Positions 43,284-52,467 of a stretch of DNA of 64,000 bases are shown here, one piece after another (positions within the stretch are counted from its first letter, which is position 1; the number at the start of each line of letters is the position of its first letter). The stretch is from NCBI GenBank assembly GCA_964475985.1, contig CAYYYP010000003.1:75909-139908 (forward strand), read 5' to 3'. Origin of the DNA: CAYYYP01 sp964475985 (lineage in GTDB: Bacteria > Bdellovibrionota > UBA1018 > CAYHWW01). The notes below the pieces were generated by a model that saw only the letters and a program-made list of their open reading frames with translations, ran no database searches and had not been told where the DNA came from. The translations under genes were made by a program, and so were the position numbers.

Positions 43284-44175
43284 GGTTTTTTCTAAATGCG
43301 AGTTCGCACGCCTGAGGCCCTATCGGTAAAATATTTCTTTTAGGTTTTTCCGTATCGCATAGTGATTTGGTCGAGGAAAACCATTTCCTAATGAGTTTTA
43401 CGGGAGAACTCCTAATGCTGGGCTGACTCATCAACTCCCGGTATTGGCGCAAAATATCTTTTGCGTGGGAAATAATCTCGAACTCTTCGGTGCTCAGCTT
43501 CATTCCCTTGGGGACTGCCCAGACAAAATGGTGGTCATCCGCATCATATGTAGGCGCCGACACAAAACTTCGATTGATATGCCGTTTTGTCTTCTGTTCC
43601 CGTCTTGCCGCCGAAACAAAAAAGTTCACTGCCGCATCCGGGTAACCGTGCAGATATCCGTAGCCACGAAGCCTGATCAAATGCGGACTCGACTCCACGG
43701 CATCGATGACTTTTTTTACATCAAACTCTCCATCGAGATCCCGAACATCCCCTAAGGACGAAAAAAAATCTGGATGGTCCTCCATCAATCGTTTGAATTT
43801 AACAAGGTTCACAGCGACCGCACTATAAACATTTGAGCCTTCATAGGTTTCTGCATACTTATGAAGTTCAAAACGAATAGTCTTTCCGCAATGAAGTACA
43901 GACATGATTGATTGCAGTTCTTGCAGAACCTCTGACGAAAGTTTGTCTTCCTTCAATTCAATGCTGAAAAAATCACTGCTTATGGGCTTGAGATCGGTGG
44001 CTAAGCTGTAAAGTGCCTCTGAATGGAGTGCCTTACGTAAAATGACCTCCGCCTTTGTCCGCAGGTGAACGGCGAGGTTCTCAATGGGAAAACAGTCGCT
44101 TTTCGCGACAAGCTCCGCATATCCTAATGAAACATTCCCCAGAAAAATTACTAAAGCAAAAATACCCCGATGCAT
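43270..44175 (-). CDS. Secreted protein of unknown function
   Basis: 301 residues with a signal peptide (MHRGIFALVIFLGNVSLGYA, cut before ELVAK). The mature part has four cysteines (SDCFP, LHCGK, SLCDT, QACEL), consistent with two periplasmic disulfides, and a basic C-terminus. No family is recognised. It follows MscS by 44 bases on the same strand, so it may be read from the M48-MscS transcript. A His-rich segment (PTYDADDHHFVW) could bind metal, but no enzyme motif is clear. Confidence 0.72.
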   Translation of the reverse strand: MHRGIFALVIFLGNVSLGYAELVAKSDCFPIENLAVHLRTKAEVILRKALHSEALYSLATDLKPISSDFFSIELKEDKLSSEVLQELQSIMSVLHCGKTIRFELHKYAETYEGSNVYSAVAVNLVKFKRLMEDHPDFFSSLGDVRDLDGEFDVKKVIDAVESSPHLIRLRGYGYLHGYPDAAVNFFVSAARREQKTKRHINRSFVSAPTYDADDHHFVWAVPKGMKLSTEEFEIISHAKDILRQYRELMSQPSIRSSPVKLIRKWFSSTKSLCDTEKPKRNILPIGPQACELAFRKNPTES

Positions 44176-44219
44176 TATTTCCCCTGCCGGAATGCTACAT
44201 CAAAGTTTTAAGAATTTCT

Positions 44220-45299
44220 CTAGACGACCTTATTTTCTTTCTGAACGATATTCACCACCCTTTGCGGATAGGGAATTTCGATTCCCGCCGATCGAAATGC
44301 CGGAATAATTGTTTTAATGAACTGATGGGTCACTTCCGCTGCATCGGTATAATGAATCGTGCGCAGCACCACCGTAAAATCAATGCCCGACTCGTTCAAA
44401 TGACTAAAGCGTACGACCGGTTGAAAACTAGGGACGGCTTCTTGACATGAGGCCTGAACTTTTTGCGCGGTTTCCAAGGCTACTTTTTCCACCAAGGAAA
44501 GATCGCTAGCGTATGCAACGGACAACTTGATGATGACTGCAGTTTCTTCATCGGGCAAATCAAAGTTTGTGATCAGTGAAGAAGCAAGTTTGGAATTTGG
44601 AATCACCACAACATTATTTGCGGTGAGTTGAATCTGGGTGCTTCGCCAACCTATCTTTCGCACATATCCTTCAATGCCAGTTTCTAATTTGATGAAGTCG
44701 CCCAAGCGAATGGGCTGATCCATCAAAATATAGACTCCGCTGAAAAAATTAGTGAGGGTGTCCTGCAATGCGAGGGCAACCGCAATGGAGCCTACTCCTA
44801 AGGACGCAAGGATCGGTGTGACCGAAATGCCTAGGCTATCGAGTGTGACCAAGATTCCTAAAGACAGCAGAGCGATTCGGGTAAATATCAGGCAAAGATC
44901 CCGGGTGGCGGCCGACATTTTTAGTTTCCCGGCATTGCCTTGAATCAGAAGCACAATGACTCGCTCAGTGATCCAAGTGACACAGAGGATAACAAGAAAT
45001 TTAAATCCTGAATTTACCCAAGCGATGGATTCTCCGCCCATTCGAAGACCAATCCGCAAAGAAATGTACAGGGAGAGAATAAGGATTAAGGTCTGGACGG
45101 GCCTTCGTAATTCCTCGAGTACGGCATCGCTCCACGTTTTTTGCGATGATTTGAGCCAAGTAACCACCAGCCTCGAAATAACCTTCAAAGCAAAGGACAG
45201 TACGATGATGGTAATCAAAAAAGCAAAAAATGAAACGAACCAATCGTGCGTAAAAATTTCCTGAAGGTTTTTTACCGTGAACAGGTTTTCGGTACTCAT
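44220..45299 (-). CDS. MscS-family mechanosensitive ion channel
   Basis: 359 residues. Several N-terminal hydrophobic helices are followed by the pore helix region (LGISVTPILASLGVGSIAVALALQD split across the helix; TLTNFFSGVYILMDQPIRLGDFI) and the soluble beta-rich domain starting KLETGIEGYVRKIGWRSTQI. This is the MscS core; the C-terminal alpha/beta part (ESGIDFTVVLRTI...) completes the vestibule. It opens under membrane tension after osmotic downshock. The start overlaps the stop of the M48 protease by 4 bases. Confidence 0.92.
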   Translation of the reverse strand: MSTENLFTVKNLQEIFTHDWFVSFFAFLITIIVLSFALKVISRLVVTWLKSSQKTWSDAVLEELRRPVQTLILILSLYISLRIGLRMGGESIAWVNSGFKFLVILCVTWITERVIVLLIQGNAGKLKMSAATRDLCLIFTRIALLSLGILVTLDSLGISVTPILASLGVGSIAVALALQDTLTNFFSGVYILMDQPIRLGDFIKLETGIEGYVRKIGWRSTQIQLTANNVVVIPNSKLASSLITNFDLPDEETAVIIKLSVAYASDLSLVEKVALETAQKVQASCQEAVPSFQPVVRFSHLNESGIDFTVVLRTIHYTDAAEVTHQFIKTIIPAFRSAGIEIPYPQRVVNIVQKENKVV

Positions 45300-46558
45300 A
45301 CCGCAACCGAACCCATCCCATTCCGAAGCTTCTGCACTCGCGTGAGTATAGGAGGATGGGTATAGCTCGTAAATACTTTCAACGGATGAGGCGTGAGGTT
45401 AGAGAGATTATCTACACTCAGCTTTTTAAGCGCCTCCACCAATTTTTCGGGCTTCCCATAGGTCTGCCTCGCAAAGGCATCAGCTTCAAATTCATACCGT
45501 CTGGACATGGACAGGCTCAGGAGCGAGATGACCTGTGAAATCGGGGAGTATAAAAATGCAAAAAAGATGAGACTTGCGTAGACGGAAATGTTCTCCATGC
45601 GAAACGCCGCAAAAAGTTGTTCGTCGCCGATGAAAAGTGAGAGGAGGTAGAACATGAGACCGCTCGTGATCACGGAAACCGCCATCTGTTTAAAAATATG
45701 TTTGAGTTTAAAATGGCCGACTTCATGGGCCAGCACACCTACGAGTTCCTCAACGCTGTGTTTGTTCACCAGGGTGTCGAACAATACAATTCTGCGGAAC
45801 CGGCCAAAACCCGTGAAATATGCATTCGCCTTAGTTGAACGTTTTGAGCCGTCCATCGTGAAGATGCCCTGCAAAGCAAACTTCTGTGAACGGGCGTAAC
45901 CTTCGATGGCGTCCCGAAGTTCGCCTGCGGGCAGGGGAGTAAACTTATTAAAAAGCGGCATGATGAAAGCCGGCGCTAGGAAAAATAAAATAAGTTGAAG
46001 CGCAGTGATCCCAAGCCAAGACCAAAGCCAGCCAAAGGTTCCAGCCGATTCAAAGAACCAAAGAATGGCAGCTAAGGCTAAGCCCCCTAAGATGCCTCCC
46101 AAAACCAGTCCTTTCACCAAATCTTTCACAAAAGTGAAGGGAGTGGTTTTATTGAAGCCAAATTTTTCTTCAATGACGAAAGTTCGATAGACGGAAAAAG
46201 GTAAACTCAGTAGGCCAGAAACCACGGCGAGGATGCCGGTAAAAATTAATCCAGTACCTATCGTCCCAAGCTGAAAGCTTAAGGCCCACCGGTCAACCAG
46301 ATGGAACCCCCCCAGAAGAATGAAGGCAATGGTGAGAGGGGTGGTAATGCAAGTTTCAAGAATGTCAAAAACCGTATTTTCGCGAAGGTAAAGCTGAGAG
46401 GTACGGTACTTTTCAGGCTCATAGTATCCTATGAATTCGGCCGGCAATTCCGGCCTCACTTGCCGCAGATTCAAAAATTCAATGAGAATGTGGAGCACCG
46501 GGCCGCCAATGAGAACGCAGTAGAGTAGGATTTCAAATACGTTGAAGGATGAGTTCAT
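45296..46558 (-). CDS. M48 (Ste24-type) integral-membrane metallopeptidase
   Basis: 420 residues of the CAAX-protease-1/Ste24 family. N-terminal membrane segments and the CAAX-prenyl-protease N-terminal domain (ENTVFDILETCITTPL, VIEEKFGFNKTTPFTFVKD) come first. The zinc motif LAHEVGHFK gives H278, E279 and H282, and YEFEADAFARQ gives the third ligand. Further membrane helices flank the active site. Bacterial relatives act in envelope protein quality control or processing. It lies 63 bases after the secreted PLD-family gene and overlaps mscS by 4 bases, suggesting an envelope-stress operon. Confidence 0.93.
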   Translation of the reverse strand: MNSSFNVFEILLYCVLIGGPVLHILIEFLNLRQVRPELPAEFIGYYEPEKYRTSQLYLRENTVFDILETCITTPLTIAFILLGGFHLVDRWALSFQLGTIGTGLIFTGILAVVSGLLSLPFSVYRTFVIEEKFGFNKTTPFTFVKDLVKGLVLGGILGGLALAAILWFFESAGTFGWLWSWLGITALQLILFFLAPAFIMPLFNKFTPLPAGELRDAIEGYARSQKFALQGIFTMDGSKRSTKANAYFTGFGRFRRIVLFDTLVNKHSVEELVGVLAHEVGHFKLKHIFKQMAVSVITSGLMFYLLSLFIGDEQLFAAFRMENISVYASLIFFAFLYSPISQVISLLSLSMSRRYEFEADAFARQTYGKPEKLVEALKKLSVDNLSNLTPHPLKVFTSYTHPPILTRVQKLRNGMGSVAV

Positions 46559-46621
46559 GTTGATACCAAAGTAACACCGGAACTACTGCGGGGCTAATTT
46601 ACTCGAAGGGAAAATGAATGC

Positions 46622-48550
46622 CTAATGCAGGTTGTCGTCGCATGGGATGAAGGACTCTAGTATGGGCCGTATCAAATCTTTAGTAGGCAGCAAGGCAGTT
46701 GAAAACTCAACGTTCAAACCCTTATTTAACTCAATATTCCGGGCCGGGGCCGAGCTTTTTTCGTACGATATGTGGGAATGAAGGGTGAGTTTTCCTGCTT
46801 CAAGGACGGAGAAGTCCGGTTCAAAGGCTTTAGCTACAGTTTTGTCTCGGAAGTTCATCATCACCATGAGGTATTTCGGATCAACTAAAACAATTGATCC
46901 ACGCAAACCCTCTGGATCCAATGTTTGATTCAAGGCATCCAAATAGAACTGAGGCGAACCAGTTGTTGTTCGTAAAATGGTCCGCAAGACCACATGCCCA
47001 CTTTGCCAGTCTAATCTTTCAGGACCTAAAATATAGGCCGCAGCTTCGCTGGTCGCGAGGGTTCCGGTATAGGGGGTAGCCTCTAGGCTTCCACTCTTTT
47101 GGCCAGCCGCAGTTTGTTTCACGAATAATCCTGGTTCAAAATGCAGTGGGCCGTATTTAGCACCTTGCGGAGTGGTGCGAATCGCATTGTACATTTCGGG
47201 ATTCTCGTAAACGATCACGGCAACTTCGGATGGTAGGCCTCCTCCGCTACTTGCGAACATTGCGGGTAGATATGCAAGTAGTCCACGGCCAGCGCCGACT
47301 TCTGTAGTTTGGGGAATGAGCGATGAATTTAATTTATTACGCAACTGCTCTAATGAAGTGCCTTCAGAATACCCACGCCAAAAGCGAACCATGGGCCGGC
47401 TACGTGCACCACCCATCGTCTGATCGTAAGTCGCCGCTTCATAGGCAAATTTATGGTTCAAGTACGCCGTGACTTGATCCACGGGAGCCTCTCCTTCGAT
47501 CAAGAAATTCACTTGGTGGTTGTCATCGAGATCACCGCGGTAAAGGTTAGTCGATCCCAATAGGACTGCACTGCGGTTTTTCCCTCGCAATTTAATGATT
47601 TTCGCATGAGAGATTTTTTCTTCCGGATCAAAGTATATTTTTTCTATACCGGCGCGAGCAAAACGGTTTGCCACCAACTTGTTTGCTTTTGTAATGCTAG
47701 GATTCACTTTTGGATTTGAGTTCCGTTCTAGATAAATACGGACGTCGGCGCCGCGACCGTGAGCCGCCACAATGGCATCAAATAGCATTTTTGCTTTAAG
47801 GTCTGTTTCAGTGCGATAGGCAAAAAAGTAAGTTGTGACATCCAAGCTATCGCCCGGCCCTGCCGCCTGAATGAGGCTCATGGCATTTTCAAAAAAGAGG
47901 GAATCCGTCAGCAACGTTATGGGGCCATCGGTGGCCGTCATATTATGCAGCTGTCCAGAAGCGGTAACGAGTTTTTGAGCAAAGGTTTCAAAATTCCCCG
48001 TCAGGATGTTTGACTCCACCAAAAGATTAAATTCGTTATTTTTTCCAATGGAAGTGTTGGTTAAATTCGTGCTGCCTGAAAGCAATTTGTTTCCGACCCG
48101 AATGGCTTTGGCGTGGGTGACACCTTTAAACGCACCTGACTGGAGGCCGGCTATAAAATGAACATCTATTCCTTGGGCAGTAAGCCAGTTTGCAGTAATC
48201 CGATTTCGGGTGGCCGCGCCGCTAGGTTTTCCCGCATCCTTTGAGCCTTCGAGTATAATGCGGATATTAAGCTCAGGGCAGCGGGCCTTGAGGTCCACTA
48301 ATTTTCGCGCAATTTGGCGCGTCTGGCCGTTCTCGGTAAAAAAGTTGAAATGCAGAATTTGAATGGGCGTGTGGTGAGTGGCGGGATCATCGGTGCACAC
48401 GCTATTTAAGAGGTCCATGAGAGTTTGATAATAACTCTCGGCAGGTACAAATCTAAAGGGCGGCGTAGAGGAACTGGCATGGGAAAGGGGGAAGTTTAAT
48501 AAAGTGATGAGGAATCCTACGGTGGAAACCAGTTTTTTGAATAAAGGCAT
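46622..48550 (-). CDS. Secreted phospholipase D-family protein with two HKD motifs
   Basis: 642 residues with a signal peptide (FLITLLNFPLSHA, cut before SSSTP). It has two PLD repeats: THAKAIRVGNKLLSGSTN (H146, K148) and SHAKIIKLRGKNRSAVLLGSTN (H315, K317). These residues form the joint active site for phosphodiester transfer through a histidine intermediate. The last 250 residues, after LNHKFAYEAATYDQ, form an extra domain of unknown role. Substrates in the family range from phospholipids and cardiolipin to nucleic acids. Because it is exported it could act on envelope lipids or on external targets. Confidence 0.87.
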   Translation of the reverse strand: MPLFKKLVSTVGFLITLLNFPLSHASSSTPPFRFVPAESYYQTLMDLLNSVCTDDPATHHTPIQILHFNFFTENGQTRQIARKLVDLKARCPELNIRIILEGSKDAGKPSGAATRNRITANWLTAQGIDVHFIAGLQSGAFKGVTHAKAIRVGNKLLSGSTNLTNTSIGKNNEFNLLVESNILTGNFETFAQKLVTASGQLHNMTATDGPITLLTDSLFFENAMSLIQAAGPGDSLDVTTYFFAYRTETDLKAKMLFDAIVAAHGRGADVRIYLERNSNPKVNPSITKANKLVANRFARAGIEKIYFDPEEKISHAKIIKLRGKNRSAVLLGSTNLYRGDLDDNHQVNFLIEGEAPVDQVTAYLNHKFAYEAATYDQTMGGARSRPMVRFWRGYSEGTSLEQLRNKLNSSLIPQTTEVGAGRGLLAYLPAMFASSGGGLPSEVAVIVYENPEMYNAIRTTPQGAKYGPLHFEPGLFVKQTAAGQKSGSLEATPYTGTLATSEAAAYILGPERLDWQSGHVVLRTILRTTTGSPQFYLDALNQTLDPEGLRGSIVLVDPKYLMVMMNFRDKTVAKAFEPDFSVLEAGKLTLHSHISYEKSSAPARNIELNKGLNVEFSTALLPTKDLIRPILESFIPCDDNLH

Positions 48551-48676
48551 GAAGGGGACCTATATGAGGAAAGTGTTTTTTGCAATTGAGGTGCAACAAA
48601 AGCTTAGCGCTTCCATGGCTGCACCCCCTTCAGTTTTAAGGTTCCATGACCGCATTTCGTAAGTTAGATTTGTTTC

Positions 48677-49522
48677 ATGCGAAACTTCATACTTTCAAAA
48701 ATTTCGTCGGCCATGGGTATCGCGAGTTTAATGATGATGCTCGCACTTTGTTTTTCCTTAGCGGGTTGCGCGTCCGGTGGTCCCATCAAGGAACCAAGCG
48801 ATGCCGAGATTAATGCCGAGGCGGCAAAGGCTTATCAGGAAGTAAAATCTAAATCCAAGATCTCCACTAACGCTGAGTGGAACGCTATGGTTCAGCGCGT
48901 AGCCGGTAGAATTGCTCAGGCGTCAGGAGAAAATTTTCAGTGGGAATACGTACTTTTGGATAATCCTGAAGTGAACGCCTGGTGCATGCCGGGCGGAAAA
49001 ATTGCGGTCTATACTGGTATTATGCCAGTGCTGAAAACCGAAGGCGCGCTAGCAGCGGTTTTGGGCCATGAAGTTGCACACGCCACCCGCCGGCACGGCA
49101 AACAACAGTACGCGCGTTCCATGAATTCAAATCTTTTAGGTTTAGTGGTGGGGGGCGCTTCCATTGTGGGTGGCCAACTGCTCTGCAAAAGTCCTTCGTG
49201 CAGAATGATTACTGGATTAGGCGGAGCCGCCGCCGGTTTAGCTGTGACTTTCTTTTCCCTGAAATATTCACGTAACGATGAAAACGACGCGGATCACTTT
49301 GGTCAGCAGTATATGGCAAAGGCTGGGTATGAACCTGCTGAGTCCATAAAACTTTGGGAACGAATGGGTGCGGCCAGCGGAGGAAAAGCTCCTCCCGAAA
49401 TTCTGTCGACTCATCCATCTGATGAAACCAGGCGAGCTAAACTTCGAGAAATGCTTCCTGAGTCAGAGAAGCTTTATCAACAAGCGCCAAATAAATATGG
49501 AATTGGCGAAAACATAAAATAA
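48677..49522 (+). CDS. M48-family metalloprotease lipoprotein
   Basis: 281 residues. A signal sequence with lipobox SLAGC (lipidated C31) is followed by a short linker and an M48 domain with VLGHEVAHATRRHG (H131, E132, H135) and the third ligand in NDENDADHFGQQYM. VNAWCMPGGKIAVYTGIM is the family substrate-edge strand and STHPSDETRRAKL the C-terminal motif. It resembles LoiP/YcaL/BepA-like periplasmic proteases of outer-membrane quality control, without TPR repeats. It is divergent from the PLD gene and converges on the zincin-like lipoprotein with 6 bases between. Confidence 0.93.
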   Translation: MRNFILSKISSAMGIASLMMMLALCFSLAGCASGGPIKEPSDAEINAEAAKAYQEVKSKSKISTNAEWNAMVQRVAGRIAQASGENFQWEYVLLDNPEVNAWCMPGGKIAVYTGIMPVLKTEGALAAVLGHEVAHATRRHGKQQYARSMNSNLLGLVVGGASIVGGQLLCKSPSCRMITGLGGAAAGLAVTFFSLKYSRNDENDADHFGQQYMAKAGYEPAESIKLWERMGAASGGKAPPEILSTHPSDETRRAKLREMLPESEKLYQQAPNKYGIGENIK

Positions 49523-49528
49523 ATAAAG

Positions 49529-50353
49529 TTAATGGAACGCCAAACTTCCCTGGGCGGATAGGTTAGTGATGAAAGATGCGATCGTGGGAAACCGCGTTGA
49601 GATGAATTGTTGGTTTGCGGCGCAAGAATAAAATAATGCCATGGTTTCCGCGAACGCTTCAGAGGGATGGTTTGCGCAGTATGATCCGCAGTGATCATTC
49701 ATTAGCCTTATGAATCTCGGATTTTCCTGCCAGAGTCTTTCCCAAGGGGCTGAACCAGAAATCCTTCGTAAGCTATGCGCGGAATCTAAGGTGTGTGCAA
49801 GCTCATGCAATACGACATTGGCCGCTTGGTAATTCACATATAATCGGTTCACAACTACTCTCATGGGAATATTAAGGTATGGCATGCCACCCGTGGCGGA
49901 GACCGTGTTCCAACTCCGGCCGTCGAACGATAACGGTCGAGTTGACGACCAGCTCGGATCCTCCGAAACGCCTCGCCCTTGGAGAATATGGAACCGTCCC
50001 TGAGCTAAATTTATTTCACGCCTCAGGGACTCGGGAAATTTCAAAAACTCAAATGCGAACTGAATGACATATTTCTGTTCAAGATTTTGCGTGATTCTTA
50101 CCACTCGGTTTTGCGTTAGCCACAGTTCAAGCGTTCCCTGACCAAGCGCATTCCACTCCGCTAGAGAAGTAATCCCTTGGGAGCAAAAACTAAACGGCCG
50201 TGGTGTGGGAGAATTTGAACCAGCTTCCTGAAAGTCGAGGACTTGCAATGGCGAAAAATGAGTTTTCGAATGAACGGCACGATGTGGTTTGCCGCACCCG
50301 CCGAAAAGTATCGGCAAGAGCGTGAACGCGACAATAAAGGCTATGGGCATCAA
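49529..50353 (-). CDS. Zincin-like lipoprotein of unknown family
   Basis: 274 residues. The N-terminus MMPIAFIVAFTLLPILFGGC ends in a lipobox-like LFGGC (C20). The C-terminal half has VVLHELAHTLDSAH (H183, E184, H187), an HExxH zinc motif, and EAFAETMALFYSC about 45 residues later, supplying a Glu ligand (E232 or E236). This spacing is like the lethal-factor/ImmA-like gluzincin group rather than M48. Two Cys in NDHCGSYCANH lie between the motifs. A lipid-anchored metallopeptidase is likely; the target is unknown. Confidence 0.72.
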   Translation of the reverse strand: MMPIAFIVAFTLLPILFGGCGKPHRAVHSKTHFSPLQVLDFQEAGSNSPTPRPFSFCSQGITSLAEWNALGQGTLELWLTQNRVVRITQNLEQKYVIQFAFEFLKFPESLRREINLAQGRFHILQGRGVSEDPSWSSTRPLSFDGRSWNTVSATGGMPYLNIPMRVVVNRLYVNYQAANVVLHELAHTLDSAHSLRRISGSAPWERLWQENPRFIRLMNDHCGSYCANHPSEAFAETMALFYSCAANQQFISTRFPTIASFITNLSAQGSLAFH

Positions 50354-50444
50354 TGGTTCCTATAGCTGAGCAACCTATTCATGAGTGAGTCGTTTGTAAA
50401 TATGAGTTGGCTCAGTAGCCAATAGCGCAAAAGAGATGATATTT

Positions 50445-50966
50445 ATGAAGTATATGAAATATCTTGGAGCCTTACTGATTTTTTTAAGCCTAAGCAATTT
50501 AGCGTTCAGTTTTGACGATAGTGACAAGGCCAAAGAGCTTCATAAATCTGCCGCCTGCCTCAAAGCGAAAATTGACGATTTGAAATTTGACTCTGCAGCA
50601 CAGGCCTGCGCAGCCAAAGCCCTGAACCTGGCCAAAGAATATATAAACAATTGGAATGCAGGAAACGCCATCCACGATGCTAATTTAGTTTTAGGGATGG
50701 ACGCCCTAAGCCAAAAGAAAACATCCGAAGCATCGGCATTTTTAATTCGTTCGGCGGAAATTAACGGTTCCCCTCAACTCAATTCATTTGGGCCAAATAT
50801 GGTGTTGGCGAAATCTTTGATTGAGAAGGGCGAGCAGGCTGCCGTACTCAAATATTTCGCCCTTTGCAAAAAGTTTTGGAAAGAAGATCATGGGAAACTG
50901 GCTTTATGGACCACCCAAGTTCAGAAGGGTCTAACTCCCGATTTTGGCGCAAACCTGCATTATTAG
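50445..50966 (+). CDS. Small secreted helical protein of unknown function
   Basis: 173 residues from ATG 50445, with AAGAG 9 bases upstream; an in-frame ATG at 50436 adds three residues. A signal peptide (MKYMKYLGALLIFLSLSNLAFS) comes first. The rest is helical, with repeated Ala-rich segments (AAQACAAKALNLAKEYINNW; GMDALSQKKTSEASAFLIRSAE) that look like TPR or Sel1-type helical pairs. Cys residues at AACLK and AQACA could form a disulfide. No family or neighbour-based role can be given. Confidence 0.7.
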   Translation: MKYMKYLGALLIFLSLSNLAFSFDDSDKAKELHKSAACLKAKIDDLKFDSAAQACAAKALNLAKEYINNWNAGNAIHDANLVLGMDALSQKKTSEASAFLIRSAEINGSPQLNSFGPNMVLAKSLIEKGEQAAVLKYFALCKKFWKEDHGKLALWTTQVQKGLTPDFGANLHY

Positions 50967-51020
50967 GCACTCCCGGGGCTCCATTGTTAAAATTTTTTGG
51001 ACTATAAGTAATTTAAATTT

Positions 51021-51047
51021 ACTTAGCGGGCATCGAGCCCGCTAAGT
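51021..51047 (-). terminator. Stem-loop spanning the stop of the 51023 gene
   Basis: A perfect 11-bp inverted repeat (ACTTAGCGGGC / GCCCGCTAAGT) with a 5-base loop covers the last eight codons and the TAA of the minus-strand gene. Downstream on that strand the sequence is AAATTTAAATT, not a clean U tract, so intrinsic termination is plausible but imperfect. Confidence 0.5.
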
Positions 51048-52420
51048 ACGGCCTCGGAAGGTACTCCGACGGGAATCTTTAGCTCTAAGGGAGCGTAATG
51101 CTTTGTGCGGACCTCGTCGGTGCCCAGCCCCGCGGGCTCCCACACGAGGATTCTTATGGCGTTATGTAGTTGTCGGGCATCACCTAATTCTAGGGCGTTT
51201 AAGTGCGCGTGGAAGGCCGGGCGATCCGTCATCCAAAGCTGAAGCATTTCATTCTGAATTTTTTGTTTCACTAAGGTCAGTGCATCCTCCACGGTAAAAT
51301 CCATCCTGTGCAGACGCAATTTGGCCTCATGCCAGACCAAGGGAAGCCGGTTTGGTTGCTCTCGAACTTCGGTGAAACTGTTAATCATGGCCGGATATAA
51401 GTCGGGCGCAAAAACTTCGGCAAAGGTCAGGAGGTCCTGGGGTCGCATGACAAAAAAGGAAACGAGGCCATGAGCCTTGGCATAAGGTGGGCTCACGGAA
51501 ATAGAATGTTTGCCGAATTCGCCAGGACTTGTGTGCTGAACTGAACTTTCGGAACCATTGGTTCGGAACCCATTGGTTAACCAATTCCAAAAGCCGCGTT
51601 TATTCTGAGCCGGGACCGCGGGGGATTCCCTTATAACTTCTATATAGAAAAAGACGCTGTCGTCGGATTTCAGGAAGTCATGGTTAAATATGCCAGTATT
51701 CCTGCCCCCACCTAAACCGGAACGAACAAGCTGATAGGAACTTAGCAGGGGGAAATTCACCTCACTCTGAAACCTCACGTCAGTGTTGTGAACGAAACGA
51801 AATCCCAATTGAGCAATGGCCGCCCGTAACCGTCGTAAACTTTCTGCAGATCCCAATTTTCCTGGCGTTTCAGGTGAGAGTCCTTGGAGCTCGGTGGGCT
51901 CACCCCCCAGTAGGACCGTGAGGTTATTTTTACTTAGAGAGGTTAGGGCTTCCCGCCCGGTCGTTAAATTTTCGGACACTGGCGTCATAGAGTGGCCGTG
52001 TTCAACAAGTGCTGAAAGCAATGCCTGGTCTTGGAGCTTTAATAAGTTTTCGGAAGAATAAAACCGGGCGAGCCATTCTAAATACCCGTTAATATGCTGC
52101 CAAGATGCCGTGTTTTGCTCTCCAGCTGGGGCCTTAGCCTGAGCGTCCAGATAACGACCAAAGTTCGGAGAAGCCATCATATCGTTTAAATTAAAACTCT
52201 CAACGACGACCGAGCCTACGAGACGTTTCCGGGTCAAGAGGTCGCGATACTGTGGGGAAACCATGCCCGATATCAGGGCCTCGCAAATGTCTCGGGGCCC
52301 CTCGGATGCCTGAATAGCCGGGGAAAACGCCATTATCCACGCAAACAAGCCCAGTAGCCCTAGGCACTTATTCGATCTGCCTCGAAATGGGTGGCCGTCG
52401 TTGCTAAGGAGGAAAACCAT
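51023..52420 (-). CDS. Secreted protein of unknown function
   Basis: 465 residues. After a basic N-region (FRGRSNKC) comes a hydrophobic helix LGLLGLFAWIMAFSPAIQA, so it is likely a signal peptide cut before SEG. The body contains two segments of interest: HNTDVRFQSEVNFPLLSSYQ and HTSPGEFGKHSISVSPPYAK, the latter followed by a hydrophobic strand (GLVSFFVMRPQDLL). There is no recognised catalytic motif. Similar large secreted proteins of unknown function occur further right (55898, 61215), suggesting a lineage-specific secretome. The gene ends in a stem-loop. Confidence 0.75.
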   Translation of the reverse strand: MVFLLSNDGHPFRGRSNKCLGLLGLFAWIMAFSPAIQASEGPRDICEALISGMVSPQYRDLLTRKRLVGSVVVESFNLNDMMASPNFGRYLDAQAKAPAGEQNTASWQHINGYLEWLARFYSSENLLKLQDQALLSALVEHGHSMTPVSENLTTGREALTSLSKNNLTVLLGGEPTELQGLSPETPGKLGSAESLRRLRAAIAQLGFRFVHNTDVRFQSEVNFPLLSSYQLVRSGLGGGRNTGIFNHDFLKSDDSVFFYIEVIRESPAVPAQNKRGFWNWLTNGFRTNGSESSVQHTSPGEFGKHSISVSPPYAKAHGLVSFFVMRPQDLLTFAEVFAPDLYPAMINSFTEVREQPNRLPLVWHEAKLRLHRMDFTVEDALTLVKQKIQNEMLQLWMTDRPAFHAHLNALELGDARQLHNAIRILVWEPAGLGTDEVRTKHYAPLELKIPVGVPSEAVLSGLDAR

Positions 52421-52467
52421 GGTCAGCTACTTAGCATTTTTTATAAATTAAATAAATTTATATGTCT

